From Pseudomonadota bacterium (GTDB taxonomy: Bacteria > Pseudomonadota > Gammaproteobacteria > Steroidobacterales > Steroidobacteraceae): 64,000 nucleotides of DNA. The position numbers and the translations under genes are program-made. The stretch's first letter is position 1. Each line of letters begins with the position of its first letter. Shown one piece after another: positions 42,572-51,623 of this stretch. The notes below the pieces were generated by a model. That model did not search any database and was not told where the DNA came from. It worked only from the letters and a program-made list of their open reading frames with translations. Location: NCBI GenBank assembly GCA_023391815.1, contig JAEWAF010000105.1:124001-188000 (forward strand), in the 5' to 3' direction.

Positions 42572-43189
42572 CTAGTCGTCCGACGGGGCGGGGTTACGCG
42601 ATGGTTTGGCGTTCAGCATTCCCAGGACCTCTTTGCGGGCTTCATCGACGCCTGTTTTATTCACAGCGGAGAACAGCTGCGCGGTGGCGCCATCGCCAAC
42701 CGTGGTGCGCACCTTCTTCAAAGTGGCCATGGACTCGCCTCGGCCGAGCTTGTCCGCCTTGGTCAGTAACAAATGCACGGGCAGGCTCTGCGCGCCGGTC
42801 CATTCGAGCATCTGCCAATCGAAGTCCGTCAGCGGATGCCGTGAATCCATCACGATGACCACTCCCGCCAGCGACGCGCGGGTCTCCACATAACGCTCCA
42901 TCAACTCGCGCCAGTGATCGCGCATTTTCTCGGGCACCTTCGCGTACCCATACCCCGGCAGATCGGCGAGCCGCTGCCGATCGTTCAGCGCGAAGAAGTT
43001 GATCAGCTGGGTGCGGCCCGGTGTCTTACTGGTCCGCGCCAGGTCCTTGCGCCCGGTAATGGCGTTCAAGGCACTGGACTTGCCTGCATTGGAACGGCCC
43101 GCGAACGCAACCTCCGTGCCGACGTCGGCGGGAAACTGGCGCGGTTGCCAGGAGCTGGTGAGGAATTCGACGGGCGGGAATTGGGGCAT
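42572..43189 (-). CDS. engB: Ribosome biogenesis GTPase EngB (YihA/YsxC)
   Basis: A 205-aa small GTPase needed for 50S ribosome assembly. I chose ATG 43189 (MPQFPPVEFLTSSW), the usual family start, over the longer reading from 43288. G1 is GRSNAGKSSALNA, then SKTPGRTQLINFF (G2), DLPGYGYAKV (G3), LLTKADKLGRGE (G4) and a FSAVNKTGVDEAR region (G5). It is divergent from the cytochrome c4 gene across 207 bp. Confidence 0.95.
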   Translation of the reverse strand: MPQFPPVEFLTSSWQPRQFPADVGTEVAFAGRSNAGKSSALNAITGRKDLARTSKTPGRTQLINFFALNDRQRLADLPGYGYAKVPEKMRDHWRELMERYVETRASLAGVVIVMDSRHPLTDFDWQMLEWTGAQSLPVHLLLTKADKLGRGESMATLKKVRTTVGDGATAQLFSAVNKTGVDEARKEVLGMLNAKPSRNPAPSDD

Positions 43190-43396
43190 ATCTATTCTCG
43201 GAATCGGCCATCGTGCCACGACCCTCGTGCGACCGGCAAAAGACGCGACTGTTGCCATTTGCTTGCCGTCCGCGCGGGCGGGGCACATCCATGGACCCGG
43301 GCTGGCTTCAATTAACGATGGTGGTGCAGGCAGGCCATATCGCTAGTGTACAATTCCGCGCCTTTTGGCCAGCCGCCGCTACCGGAGTTGCGAATA
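43190..43396. promoter_or_regulatory. Divergent region between engB and cytochrome c4
   Basis: A TACAAT at 43349-43354 is a plausible -10 for the rightward cytochrome gene, giving a leader of about 40 nt. I found no clear -35 and no operator-like repeat. Confidence 0.4.
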
Positions 43397-44023
43397 ATGA
43401 AGTTTCAGTCGATGGTCCTGCTCACCGTTCTGTGCGGCCTGCAGGCGGGCGTTAGCTTCGCTGCCGAGCAGCCTGTCGCGGGCTCGGCCGAGAAAGGCCA
43501 GGCGAAAGCCGCGCCCTGCGTCGCCTGTCACGGTGTCAATGGAAACAGCGTGAACCCCGAGTGGCCGAACCTGGCCGGCCAGCACGAGAGCTACATCAAG
43601 CGCCAGCTGACCGCCTTCAAGAACGATCAGCGCCAGAACCCGCTCATGACGCCGATGGCCAAGCCGCTCTCGGATCAGGACATGGCCGATCTCGGTGCAT
43701 TCTTCGCCTCGCAGAAGCCCACCGGCACGCTCGAAGCGGAGCCGTCGAAGGTCGCGCTGGGCCAGAAGCTGTTCCGCGGCGGCGATCCGGCCAAGGGCAT
43801 CGCGGCCTGCCAGGCCTGCCACAGCCCGGATGGCGCCGGTAACCCGGCGGCCGGCTATGCGCAGATCAAAGGACAGCACGCCACATACACGATCAATCAA
43901 CTGAAGGCGTATCGCTCGGGAACACGCCAGACCGATCCGAATCAAATGATGCGCAACGTGGCCTCGCAGTTGACCGACGAACAAATCGACGCGGTGGCTT
44001 CTTACATCCAAGGCCTGCGCTGA
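43397..44023 (+). CDS. Dihaem cytochrome c4
   Basis: A 208-aa periplasmic electron carrier. From ATG 43397 there is a signal peptide (MKFQSMVLLTVLCGLQAGVSFA) and two homologous haem domains with CVACHG and CQACHS binding sites. Each is followed by Met-containing axial ligand regions (NPLMTPMAKPLSDQDM; PNQMMRNVASQLTDEQI). Paired LAGQHESYIKRQLTAFK and IKGQHATYTINQLKAYRSG segments are typical of c4. It likely passes electrons to a terminal oxidase. A dsbA-like gene follows, common in gammaproteobacteria near engB/c4. Confidence 0.94.
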   Translation: MKFQSMVLLTVLCGLQAGVSFAAEQPVAGSAEKGQAKAAPCVACHGVNGNSVNPEWPNLAGQHESYIKRQLTAFKNDQRQNPLMTPMAKPLSDQDMADLGAFFASQKPTGTLEAEPSKVALGQKLFRGGDPAKGIAACQACHSPDGAGNPAAGYAQIKGQHATYTINQLKAYRSGTRQTDPNQMMRNVASQLTDEQIDAVASYIQGLR

Positions 44024-44071
44024 TCGAACTCGATTAGCACCGGTCGCGGCTTCAAACGCTCGGAACGACGC

Positions 44072-44947
44072 ATGAACAAACTCGCTGCCCTGCTCTCGAC
44101 CTTGGTTCTGCTCGCAGCTTGCGGTAAGCAGGATCCCGCTCCCAGCGCACCGGCGCCCGCCGCTCCCGCCGCCGAGCAACCCGCGGCCGCAGCTCCGGCG
44201 GCCACTGAAGGTGGAGCAGCAGCCGCGACGGATCAGGCAGCGGCCGAAGCAGCGACCGCCGCGCCGGCTGAAACGGTTAGCGAGATGGACGACGCTCCGC
44301 CGCCGACCGAGCAGCAGACCGCGTCGACCACGCAGCCGCAGTTGAAGCTGAGCGGCCCCGCCGGCGGCCCGCCGACTTCCTCGAAGTTCAAGGAAGGCAC
44401 GAACTACACCAAGATCGTGCCGGCGCAGCCCACCAACGCGGCGCCCGGCAAAGTCGAAGTGACCGAAGTGTTCTGGTACGGCTGCGGCCACTGCTTCGCG
44501 CTCGACCCGGCGATCGAGGGATGGAAGGCGAAAGGCAAGCCGGCGTACGTCGAGTTCGTGCGCGTGCCGGCGATGTGGAACGAAGGTACTCGCCTGCATG
44601 CACGGATCTTTTACACCGCCGAAGTGCTGGGCAAGCTCGACGAGCTGCACACGGCGATCTTCCGTGAGATCCATGTGAACGGTAATCAGCTGAACAACGT
44701 CGACAAGATCGGCGCGTTCTTCGCGCAGCACGGGGTGAGCAAGGACAAGTTCACCGAGGCGTTCTCGTCGTTCGCGGTGGAATCCAAGTTGCAACGCGCG
44801 GACTTCCTCAACAAGCGCTATCGCATCGACTCGGTGCCGACCGTCATCGTCAACGGCAAGTACAGCACCGACATCGGCAAGGCCGGTGGCGAAGAGAAGC
44901 TGTTCCCCTTGATCGAAGAGCTCGCCGCGCACGAGCACGGTGGCTGA
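44072..44947 (+). CDS. dsbA: DsbA-like thiol:disulfide oxidoreductase, lipoprotein form
   Basis: A 291-aa protein. The N-terminus is a lipoprotein signal (STLVLLAACG), so the enzyme is probably membrane-anchored. An Ala/Pro/Glu-rich linker of about 80 residues follows, then the DsbA domain (about 100-291). The active site is CGHC in EVFWYGCGHCFALDP; E. coli DsbA has CPHC. The cis-Pro loop is DSVPTVIVNGKY. It should catalyse disulfide formation in the periplasm. The linker and the CGHC site differ from the classical soluble enzyme. Confidence 0.88.
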   Translation: MNKLAALLSTLVLLAACGKQDPAPSAPAPAAPAAEQPAAAAPAATEGGAAAATDQAAAEAATAAPAETVSEMDDAPPPTEQQTASTTQPQLKLSGPAGGPPTSSKFKEGTNYTKIVPAQPTNAAPGKVEVTEVFWYGCGHCFALDPAIEGWKAKGKPAYVEFVRVPAMWNEGTRLHARIFYTAEVLGKLDELHTAIFREIHVNGNQLNNVDKIGAFFAQHGVSKDKFTEAFSSFAVESKLQRADFLNKRYRIDSVPTVIVNGKYSTDIGKAGGEEKLFPLIEELAAHEHGG

Positions 44948-44977
44948 TCTCGAGCGACACGCTCCGCGGCGGCGCCA

Positions 44978-45961
44978 GTGCTGAACATTTTCGTCCCGAC
45001 TCCGCAGGGCCTGACCAAGGTCAAGCTGGGCACGGGCGATGACGGGCCGCCGATTCCGACCCAGGCGGTGTGGATCGATCTGCTCGAGCCCACCGTCGAG
45101 GAAGAAAAGCTGGTCGAAGCCTCGTTCGGCATCGAAGTGCCGACGCGCGAGGAAATGAAGGAGATCGAGACCTCGAACCGGCTGTACGAGGACAACGGCG
45201 CGCTCTACATGACGACGACGGTCGCCGCGCAACTCGATACCGATCGGCCGATCAGCACGGCAGTGACCTTCATCCTCGCCGGCAACCGGCTCATCACCAA
45301 CCGCTACCTCGACACCAAGCCGTTTCAGCAATTCATCACCTACGCCGGCAAACATCCGGCGGCCTGCACGAGCGCGGTCACCGTTCTCGCCGGCCTGATG
45401 GAAGCGTTCATCGAGCGCATCGCCGACGTGCTCGAGCGAGTCGGCGGCAGCCTGGACGGTGTTTCGAGCAACATCTTCGCGCGCAACGGTAGCGGTCAGC
45501 CGACCAGCAACGATCTGCGCGCCATGATCGAGCGCATCGGCTTCAACGGCGAGCTCAACTCCAAGGGACGCGAAAGCCTGGTGAGCCTGGGGCGCCTGCT
45601 GATGTTCGTGCAGCAGTCGGTGCCGGGCATCGGCGCCGAACAGCGCGAGCGCTTTCATTCCATCAGCCGCGACGTGCTGTCATTGTCCGATCACGCCTCG
45701 TTCCTGGGCTCGAAGGTCTCGTTCCTGCTGGAAGCGACGCTCGGTCTGATCAACGTCGAGCAGAACAACATCATCAAGATCTTCTCGGTCGCGGCGGTGC
45801 TGTTCCTGCCGCCGACCTTGATCGCCAGCATCTACGGCATGAACTATCACTTGCTGCCGGACCTGCCGGGCAAGTACAGCAATTTCTTCTTTTCCATCGG
45901 GCTGATGGTGGCCTCGATGGGCGTCACTTACTGGCTGTTCAAACGCAAAGGTTGGTTGTAG
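44978..45961 (+). CDS. corA: CorA-family magnesium/cobalt transporter
   Basis: A 327-aa protein starting at GTG 44978. A large cytoplasmic domain precedes two C-terminal helices. The hallmark GMN is in LIASIYGMNYHLLPDLPGKYSNFFF, between the two helices, and the C-terminus FKRKGWL is typical. It forms a pentameric divalent-cation channel. The stop codon is directly followed by the ATG of the NYN gene. Confidence 0.93.
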   Translation: MLNIFVPTPQGLTKVKLGTGDDGPPIPTQAVWIDLLEPTVEEEKLVEASFGIEVPTREEMKEIETSNRLYEDNGALYMTTTVAAQLDTDRPISTAVTFILAGNRLITNRYLDTKPFQQFITYAGKHPAACTSAVTVLAGLMEAFIERIADVLERVGGSLDGVSSNIFARNGSGQPTSNDLRAMIERIGFNGELNSKGRESLVSLGRLLMFVQQSVPGIGAEQRERFHSISRDVLSLSDHASFLGSKVSFLLEATLGLINVEQNNIIKIFSVAAVLFLPPTLIASIYGMNYHLLPDLPGKYSNFFFSIGLMVASMGVTYWLFKRKGWL

Positions 45962-46810
45962 ATGGCTCACAGCATCACCAGCATGGCGCTGTTCTGCGAT
46001 TTCGAGAACATCGCGCTCGGTGTGCGTGACGCACAGTACGCGAAGTTCGACATCGACCGCGTGCTCGAGCGTCTGCTGCTCAAGGGCAGTATCGTCGTGA
46101 AGAAGGCGTACTGCGACTGGGATCGCTACAAGGATTTCAAGAAGCCGATGCACGAGGCGTCGTTCGAGCTGATCGAGATCCCACACGTGAAGATCTCGGG
46201 CAAGAACTCCGCCGACATCCGCCTGGTGGTGGACGCGCTGGATCTTTGTTACACCAAGGCGCACGTCGACACGTTCGTCATCATCAGCGGCGACTCGGAC
46301 TTCTCGCCGCTGGTCAGCAAGCTCCGAGAAAACAACAAGACCGTGATCGGCGTCGGCGTGAAGTCCTCGACCTCGGACTTGCTGATCGCCAACTGCGACG
46401 AGTTCATTTATTACGACGATCTGGTGCGGCAGGAAGAGAAGAAGCGTCACCAGCGCGCGCGTCGCAAACAGCCCGCGGCGTCCAAGCAAACGTCCGCCGC
46501 TGCCGGCACGGAAACGCCGAAGGCTCCGAAGCCGGAGACGAGCGAGGAGGATCGCAAGCAACAGGCGTTCGACCTGGTGCTCGACACCATCGACGCGCTG
46601 GCCGAGGAGCGCGATCAGGACGAAAAGATCTGGGGCTCGATGGTCAAACAGACCTTGAAGCGTCGCAATCCCGGCTTCAACGAAAGTTATTTCGGCTTCC
46701 GGACTTTCAGCGATCTGCTCGAGGAAGCCGAGCAGCGCAAGCTGTTGACGCTGGAGCCGGATCAGAAATCCGGCGGCTACATCATCCGCCGGGCACCGCG
46801 GCCGGAATAG
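45962..46810 (+). CDS. NYN (PIN-like) nuclease with C-terminal LOTUS/OST-HTH domain
   Basis: A 282-aa protein. The N-terminal NYN/DUF88 domain (1-about 155) shows ALFCDFENIALG (first Asp), KNSADIRLVVDALDL and FVIISGDSDFSPLVSKLRENNKTVIGVG, the acidic residues of the RNase fold. After a charged Lys/Ala linker, residues about 195-275 match the LOTUS winged helix (LVLDTIDALAEERDQDEKIWGSMVKQTLKRRNPGFNESYFGFRTFSDLLEEAEQRKLLTLE). Related bacterial proteins (LabA-like) are probable RNA-processing enzymes; the target here is unknown. Zero gap from corA; the 3' end overlaps the convergent EEP gene by 29 bp. Confidence 0.88.
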   Translation: MAHSITSMALFCDFENIALGVRDAQYAKFDIDRVLERLLLKGSIVVKKAYCDWDRYKDFKKPMHEASFELIEIPHVKISGKNSADIRLVVDALDLCYTKAHVDTFVIISGDSDFSPLVSKLRENNKTVIGVGVKSSTSDLLIANCDEFIYYDDLVRQEEKKRHQRARRKQPAASKQTSAAAGTETPKAPKPETSEEDRKQQAFDLVLDTIDALAEERDQDEKIWGSMVKQTLKRRNPGFNESYFGFRTFSDLLEEAEQRKLLTLEPDQKSGGYIIRRAPRPE

Positions 46811-47753
46811 TCACGTCGGTCACGACGGGTAGATGATCGGAGCCGAGCGACGGGCCGATGCCGGTGCTCAGGCTGCGCCAGTGCCGTGACAACAAACAAT
46901 GATCGATGCGTATGCCGACCGGTGCAAACTGCGCCGGCCAGCTCCGCGCCAGGCCGAAGCCGAGCGCGGCATCGTGCAGCCCTGACTGCTCGAGCGCGTC
47001 GCTGAAATATTCCGACCAGGGGGTGAGATTGAAATCGCCCGCAACCAGCAGCGGCCCCCGCTGCACCTTACTCAAAGCCACCAGCGAATTGAGCTCCTGA
47101 TTGCGATACTGCGAATTGCGCGGACCGAGCGGCCAGTTCAAATGCACGCCGAGCACGGTCACCGACGTGCCTCGCCAATCCAACATCAAACGCGACGCGA
47201 CCGCGCCACCTTGAGCGAGCGGCACCGATTCCGCGGACAGCACCGGCCACTTGGTGAAGACTGCCGCGCCCATGCGGCTGGTATCCATTTGATAATGCGG
47301 ATACGTCGGCAACAGCGGCAACAACATTTCCGCTTGCGGCTGGGTCAGCTCGACCAGCACGACCGCGTCCGCTTGTGACTTTTCGATGTACTCCGCGACT
47401 CGCGCCATGTCGAGATTGCGGAACCAGACATTGAATGAGACGAGTCGGAATGTCTGCTCGCGGGTCGTCGCGGTGGCTGACTTGACGGGCTCGCTGGCAA
47501 TGTAAGGAAGCAGCGGCACGACACTGACCCCAAAGCCGACCGCGGCGGCGACGGCCACCCGGAAACGTCGCAGCGCCATCAGCACACAGGCGAGCAAAAC
47601 AAACAACGCCGCGTACTGCACCCGGAAATGAGCAAACAAATCGAGCGGCCAGGCGAGACGGCCCAGCAGCCCCGCAAGCAGGCACAACCAGACACCCGCA
47701 GTGCCCGGGATCGCGAGCCTGTTGGCGATACGAAGCAACGGTGAACGAAACAA
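46782..47753 (-). CDS. Membrane-anchored endonuclease/exonuclease/phosphatase (EEP) family protein
   Basis: A 323-aa protein. The N-terminal 85 residues contain about three membrane helices; residues about 100-318 are an EEP domain. Catalytic blocks are RLVSFNVWFRNLD (Asn), VVLVELTQPQ (Glu), TVLGVHLNWPL (His), LVAGDFNLTPWSEYF (Asp-Asn) and GSDHLPVVTDV (Asp-His). The fold cleaves phosphodiesters; the substrate is not predictable. The upstream small unknown gene ends 8 nt before it, so they form an operon. Confidence 0.88.
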   Translation of the reverse strand: MFRSPLLRIANRLAIPGTAGVWLCLLAGLLGRLAWPLDLFAHFRVQYAALFVLLACVLMALRRFRVAVAAAVGFGVSVVPLLPYIASEPVKSATATTREQTFRLVSFNVWFRNLDMARVAEYIEKSQADAVVLVELTQPQAEMLLPLLPTYPHYQMDTSRMGAAVFTKWPVLSAESVPLAQGGAVASRLMLDWRGTSVTVLGVHLNWPLGPRNSQYRNQELNSLVALSKVQRGPLLVAGDFNLTPWSEYFSDALEQSGLHDAALGFGLARSWPAQFAPVGIRIDHCLLSRHWRSLSTGIGPSLGSDHLPVVTDVTIPAAVPGG

Positions 47754-47761
47754 GTCGCTGC

Positions 47762-48229
47762 TTACATCAAAACTTTGGCTGACGCGCGAGGCACGGCGCG
47801 GCCAGTGGCGTTGGCATAGAACAGGTCCATGGTTCGAATGCCTTTCACCCGGCGCGTGGAACGCCGGACTTCTCGCAACAGCTTCAGCAGCAATTGTTCG
47901 TTGGCGCGGCGACCGCCGCTGGCGAATTCCGCCGTGATGCCGATGTGGACGACGGTTACATGCTCGATGTCCTGGCGGGCGTACACGGCAACCCCGACCG
48001 GACGACCTGTCTGCACGTCGATGGCGAACAGCGACTGCACTTCCGGCAGCCCCTTCATATGAATGCGCAGGCGGTCGCGATCGGCAACGATCTCCGGCGC
48101 CCCGAATTTCTCGATGGCATCGGCGATGCAGGCGCTGACCCGCTCCTGGCAGGCATTGAAAAACAGCAGCGCTTCCAGCGCCGACTTTTGCGCGACGGGC
48201 ACGTGCGATTTGAATTCTATTTGGCTCAT
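47762..48229 (-). CDS. Small unrecognised protein, possibly GNAT-like
   Basis: A 155-aa protein from ATG 48229, preceded by TAGGG; a longer reading to 48343 lacks support. The segment SLFAIDVQTGRPVGVAVYARQDIEHVTVVHIGITAEFASGGRRANEQLLLKLLREVRRSTRRVKGI has the strand-strand-helix feel of an acetyltransferase (GNAT), but the acetyl-CoA loop is not clear, so I treat the function as unknown. First gene of a two-gene leftward operon with the EEP protein. Confidence 0.65.
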   Translation of the reverse strand: MSQIEFKSHVPVAQKSALEALLFFNACQERVSACIADAIEKFGAPEIVADRDRLRIHMKGLPEVQSLFAIDVQTGRPVGVAVYARQDIEHVTVVHIGITAEFASGGRRANEQLLLKLLREVRRSTRRVKGIRTMDLFYANATGRAVPRASAKVLM

Positions 48230-48823
48230 GACCCTAACGGCGTTCCAAGACAATGGCGACCTCGACCCACCGGAGCTGAACGGAACCGTCGATCTGGCTG
48301 GCGAGGGCGCATCATGAGCGGCGGCCACGGGCTTGTCGAGCATCCCAAGCTACCTATCGCGGTGCGTAACTGCTTGCAACGGCGGCGAAAACGCCCGGTT
48401 GTCGCATAAACGCGCCATTGACTTGGCCCGGCCTGCCGAGGCAAAACTGTCTGCTGCAGCGCCTTCGGCCAAGCATCGGGGGCGCGCTGTTGCAGTCACG
48501 TCACAGCAGCGGGCGAGCCCACTCGGGTCCCGGCAAGCCGGGCTCGGGATCGGCCCGACGAGCGCTTTAAGCCTTTCCGGAAGTCTCAGCAGCGCGATTC
48601 GCGCAGGCGTCCGCGCGAAACTTTGAACTGGCGCAAGTTTTCGTGATTTAAAAACGGGAACTGAGTCGAGCGACAGTCAAAGTGCTTATTGTCAGATTAG
48701 ATACTCGGTTCATCAGGGAGCGAAAGCCGCAGTCTGGGAAGACATCGGCGGGCGTTTCGCACATTCCGGCTCGAGGGTAGGTCTGCGCGGCCAGCGCGGC
48801 GCGCGCGACCAAGGGGAAGAGAT
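48230..48823 (+). promoter_or_regulatory. 594-bp region upstream of the CheA-like kinase operon
   Basis: No convincing ORF. A GC-rich hairpin CCCGG-CAAG-CCGGG lies at 48529-48542, overlapping a possible alternative stem CGAGCCC/GGGCTCG (48514-48520 with 48540-48546). An AT-rich stretch at 48640-48710 contains a TAGATACT (48698-48705) that could be a -10. AGGGGAAGAG (48811-48820) is a ribosome site for the kinase ATG. No c-di-GMP riboswitch motif was found here. Confidence 0.4.
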
Positions 48824-51139
48824 ATGGGAATTCTTGATCTAGGTCGATACAAGGGAATCGTGTTCGCGATCACCGGGTTCCTGGTGTTCATCGCCATCAT
48901 CCTGGCGGTGAACCACGGCAAGGCCGGCCAGTTCTCCGATAACGTCGCGGGCGTGCGCTTCCTGGAGAACCAGGCGGTCCAGCCGCATGCGGTGTATGAC
49001 GCCAGCGTGCAACTGGCGCAACGCCTGCAAAACGGCGAAAAGATCGATGAGGCGCTGGAGAGCCTGCGCAAGGCGGCCACCACCTTCGATCGCTCCCTGA
49101 ACAGCCTCGCCAACGGCGGCATGATCACGGACAGCGCCGGCGAGATCATCGTGTTGCCGTCCATGACCGAGCCCGACGCGGTTCAACAGCTGAAGAACGG
49201 CAGCAAGCTGTGGGACGGTTACAAGGCCAAGCTCGATCCCATCCTGCGTTTCTCCGGCTCACCCTATGTGACCGCTCAACCCACGCCCGCCCCCGCGCCG
49301 GCCCCGGTCGCCAACGGTAAGAATGCCGCTCCCGCGGTCGCCGCTCCTGTTCCGGCGGCCCCGACGATTCAGCTCAGCCCTCGCGGCCGTCGTCTGCAGA
49401 CCGCGCTGACCGATCTCACTCAATACGGCAACACCGTCCACGGCCAGCTTTCCAAGGTGCTGACCGACCTGTCCACGCAGGTCGAAGCGCACAGCCGTAA
49501 ACAGACCGACACGCTGCGTTACATCCAGGTCGGCGGCATGGCCGCGGCCCTGCTGCTGCTCGGCGCGATCTTCCTGTTCTTCACCCGCAACTTGCGCAAG
49601 GAAGAAGCGTCGGCGAATCGGCAGCGCAAGGAAACGCAGGACATTCTGCGCACCGTGAACGAAGGCCTGTTCCTGCTGGACAAGGACCTGAAGCTGGGCA
49701 GCGAGCGCTCGATGGCGCTCAACGCTATCTTCCGCCGCGAAGATTTCACCGACCTGACCTTCGACAAGCTGCTGAAAGACATCGTCCCCGAGAAGACCCT
49801 CAAGACCGCGATGGACTACGTCGCGCTGCTGTGGGGCGAGCGTGTCAACGAGAAGCTGGTGAAGACCATCAACCCGCTGAACGAAGTCGAAGTCCACTTC
49901 GACAACCCGGCCGGCGGCTTCGATACCCACTTCCTGGAATTCGACTTCAACCGCGTGAAGTCCGAAGGCTCGCTGTCCCACCTGCTGGTGACGGTGAACG
50001 ACGTGACCAAGCGCGTGATGTTGTCGCGCGAGCTGCAGGAATCGCAGGAGAAGGCGCAGGCCCAGCTGGACCTGCTGTTGCGCATCCTGCACGTCGAGCC
50101 GGACAGCCTGACCAGCTTCCTCACCGACGCCGACGTGTCGTTGAAGATGGTGAACTCCATCCTCAAGGAGCCGGCGCGCGAAGAATCGGCGTTCCGCGCC
50201 AAGATCGACGGCATCTACCGCCAGGTGCATGCGGTTAAGGGCGAAGCGGCGGCGCTGGGCCTGAAGACCGTCGAGCAGCGCGCGCACGCATTCGAAGAAT
50301 CCCTCAACGACCTGAAGGGCCGGTCCTCGCTGTCGGGTAGCGACTTCCTGCCGCTGGTCGTGAAACTGGACGATCTGTTCAACCACCTCGCCCAGGTGCG
50401 CGAGATGTTGAGCCGGCTGGTCGATCTGCATCACGCCATCGCCAGCCGCCGCACCGCTGGCGGCGAAGTCGGTGCGGAGAAGGTGGATCAGTGGCTGGCC
50501 GGTCAGGATCAGACCCAGATCACCAAAGCCATCGTCTCCCCGCCGGATCTCGGCGAGACCACCGGCGCGGTCGGCGGCCTGGAACGCACCCTCGAGGATC
50601 TGGCGGCCCGCGTCGCGAGCAGCCAGTCCAAGCAGGTCAACCTGCGTTGTGCCGGCCTCGACGCCGTGCCCGAGGCTTATCGTCGCGCGGTCAAGGACAT
50701 CACCATTCAATTGGTCCGCAACGCGGTCGTGCACGGGATCGAAGAGCCGAACGAGCGCACCAAGGTCAACAAGGCGGCCGCTGGCGCCCTCGCCGTCGAG
50801 TTCACCCCGCGCGGCACCGACGGTTACGAGCTGATCGTTCAGGACGATGGCCGTGGCTTACAGCTGGAGCGGATCAAGGAAGTCGCGGTGGAGCGCGGCC
50901 TGATCACCCCGGCGCAGGCCGCGATGCTCGACCCGCGCCAGACCATGGCCCTGATTTTCCGCCCCGGCTTCTCGACGGCGGATCGCGTGACCACCGACGC
51001 CGGCCGCGGCGCCGGCATGGACCTGGTGCGCATTCTGGTCGCCGAGCTCGGCGGCCGCGTCGGCCTGGCCTCGGCCGGCGGCAAGTTCTCCAAGTTCAAG
51101 ATCTGGCTGCCCGCGACCCAGAGCGCGGCGGCGGCTTGA
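48824..51139 (+). CDS. Membrane CheA-like histidine kinase (Hpt + ATPase, no CheW domain)
   Basis: A 771-aa protein. TM1 is at about 11-29, followed by a periplasmic region with a Pro/Ala-rich part (about 150-180), and TM2 is at about 236-253. A PAS-like cytoplasmic part (about 270-400) follows. An Hpt domain has the phospho-acceptor His469 in HAVKG. The CheA-type ATPase shows N-box VRNAVVHGIEEP (Asn633), DDGRG (674-678) and GRGAGMD (727-733). It ends at WLPATQS with no CheW-like docking domain, so it is not a standard chemotaxis CheA. It should phosphorylate the CheY-like protein encoded next. Confidence 0.87.
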   Translation: MGILDLGRYKGIVFAITGFLVFIAIILAVNHGKAGQFSDNVAGVRFLENQAVQPHAVYDASVQLAQRLQNGEKIDEALESLRKAATTFDRSLNSLANGGMITDSAGEIIVLPSMTEPDAVQQLKNGSKLWDGYKAKLDPILRFSGSPYVTAQPTPAPAPAPVANGKNAAPAVAAPVPAAPTIQLSPRGRRLQTALTDLTQYGNTVHGQLSKVLTDLSTQVEAHSRKQTDTLRYIQVGGMAAALLLLGAIFLFFTRNLRKEEASANRQRKETQDILRTVNEGLFLLDKDLKLGSERSMALNAIFRREDFTDLTFDKLLKDIVPEKTLKTAMDYVALLWGERVNEKLVKTINPLNEVEVHFDNPAGGFDTHFLEFDFNRVKSEGSLSHLLVTVNDVTKRVMLSRELQESQEKAQAQLDLLLRILHVEPDSLTSFLTDADVSLKMVNSILKEPAREESAFRAKIDGIYRQVHAVKGEAAALGLKTVEQRAHAFEESLNDLKGRSSLSGSDFLPLVVKLDDLFNHLAQVREMLSRLVDLHHAIASRRTAGGEVGAEKVDQWLAGQDQTQITKAIVSPPDLGETTGAVGGLERTLEDLAARVASSQSKQVNLRCAGLDAVPEAYRRAVKDITIQLVRNAVVHGIEEPNERTKVNKAAAGALAVEFTPRGTDGYELIVQDDGRGLQLERIKEVAVERGLITPAQAAMLDPRQTMALIFRPGFSTADRVTTDAGRGAGMDLVRILVAELGGRVGLASAGGKFSKFKIWLPATQSAAAA

Positions 51140-51203
51140 TGCCCCTGATGTGACGGACCGAAACAACTTCGCCCTGGAATACTGAAGACCAAGAGGGACT
51201 GTA

Positions 51204-51623
51204 ATGGCGAGCGCCAATGCCAAGGCTGCACCGTTGACGAACGGGAAGCTCAAGCTCATGATTTGTGACGATTCGAACATAATTCGCCGCAAGATCGAGC
51301 GAGAACTGCAGATCGAACGTCTGCAAGTGATCGCCACCGCGGCGAACGGCAAGCAGGCCGTCGAGGCCTTCCGCAAGGAGCCGGCCGACGTCGTCACCAT
51401 GGACATCACGATGCCCGAGATGGATGGCATCGAGTGCGTCGAGAACCTGGTGAAGATCAAGCCGGACGTTCTCATCCTGGTGATTTCGGCGCTCTCCGAC
51501 AAGGCCACCGCGATCGAAGCATTGAAGAAGGGCGCCAATGGGTTTCTTTGCAAACCATTCACGGATCGCCAGCTGACGGAAGCGCTGGAAGAGCTGTTGA
51601 GGGGCGCCGGCAATGATGACTAA
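51204..51623 (+). CDS. CheY-like single-domain response regulator
   Basis: A 139-aa receiver domain. The acidic pair is in LMICDDSNIIRRKIE, the phospho-acceptor Asp in VVTMDITMPEMDGIE, the switch Ser in LVISALSDKATAIEAL, and the conserved Lys in GANGFLCKPFTDRQL. No output domain. It overlaps the CheX gene by 11 nt, so kinase, receiver and phosphatase are coupled. Confidence 0.93.
   Translation: MASANAKAAPLTNGKLKLMICDDSNIIRRKIERELQIERLQVIATAANGKQAVEAFRKEPADVVTMDITMPEMDGIECVENLVKIKPDVLILVISALSDKATAIEALKKGANGFLCKPFTDRQLTEALEELLRGAGNDD

Noticed and set aside
43379..45658. 759-codon minus-strand frame
   Set aside because: Antisense to cytochrome c4, dsbA and corA, all with clear motifs.
49259..50734. 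491-codon minus-strand frame
   Set aside because: Antisense to the CheA-like kinase; no domain seen.
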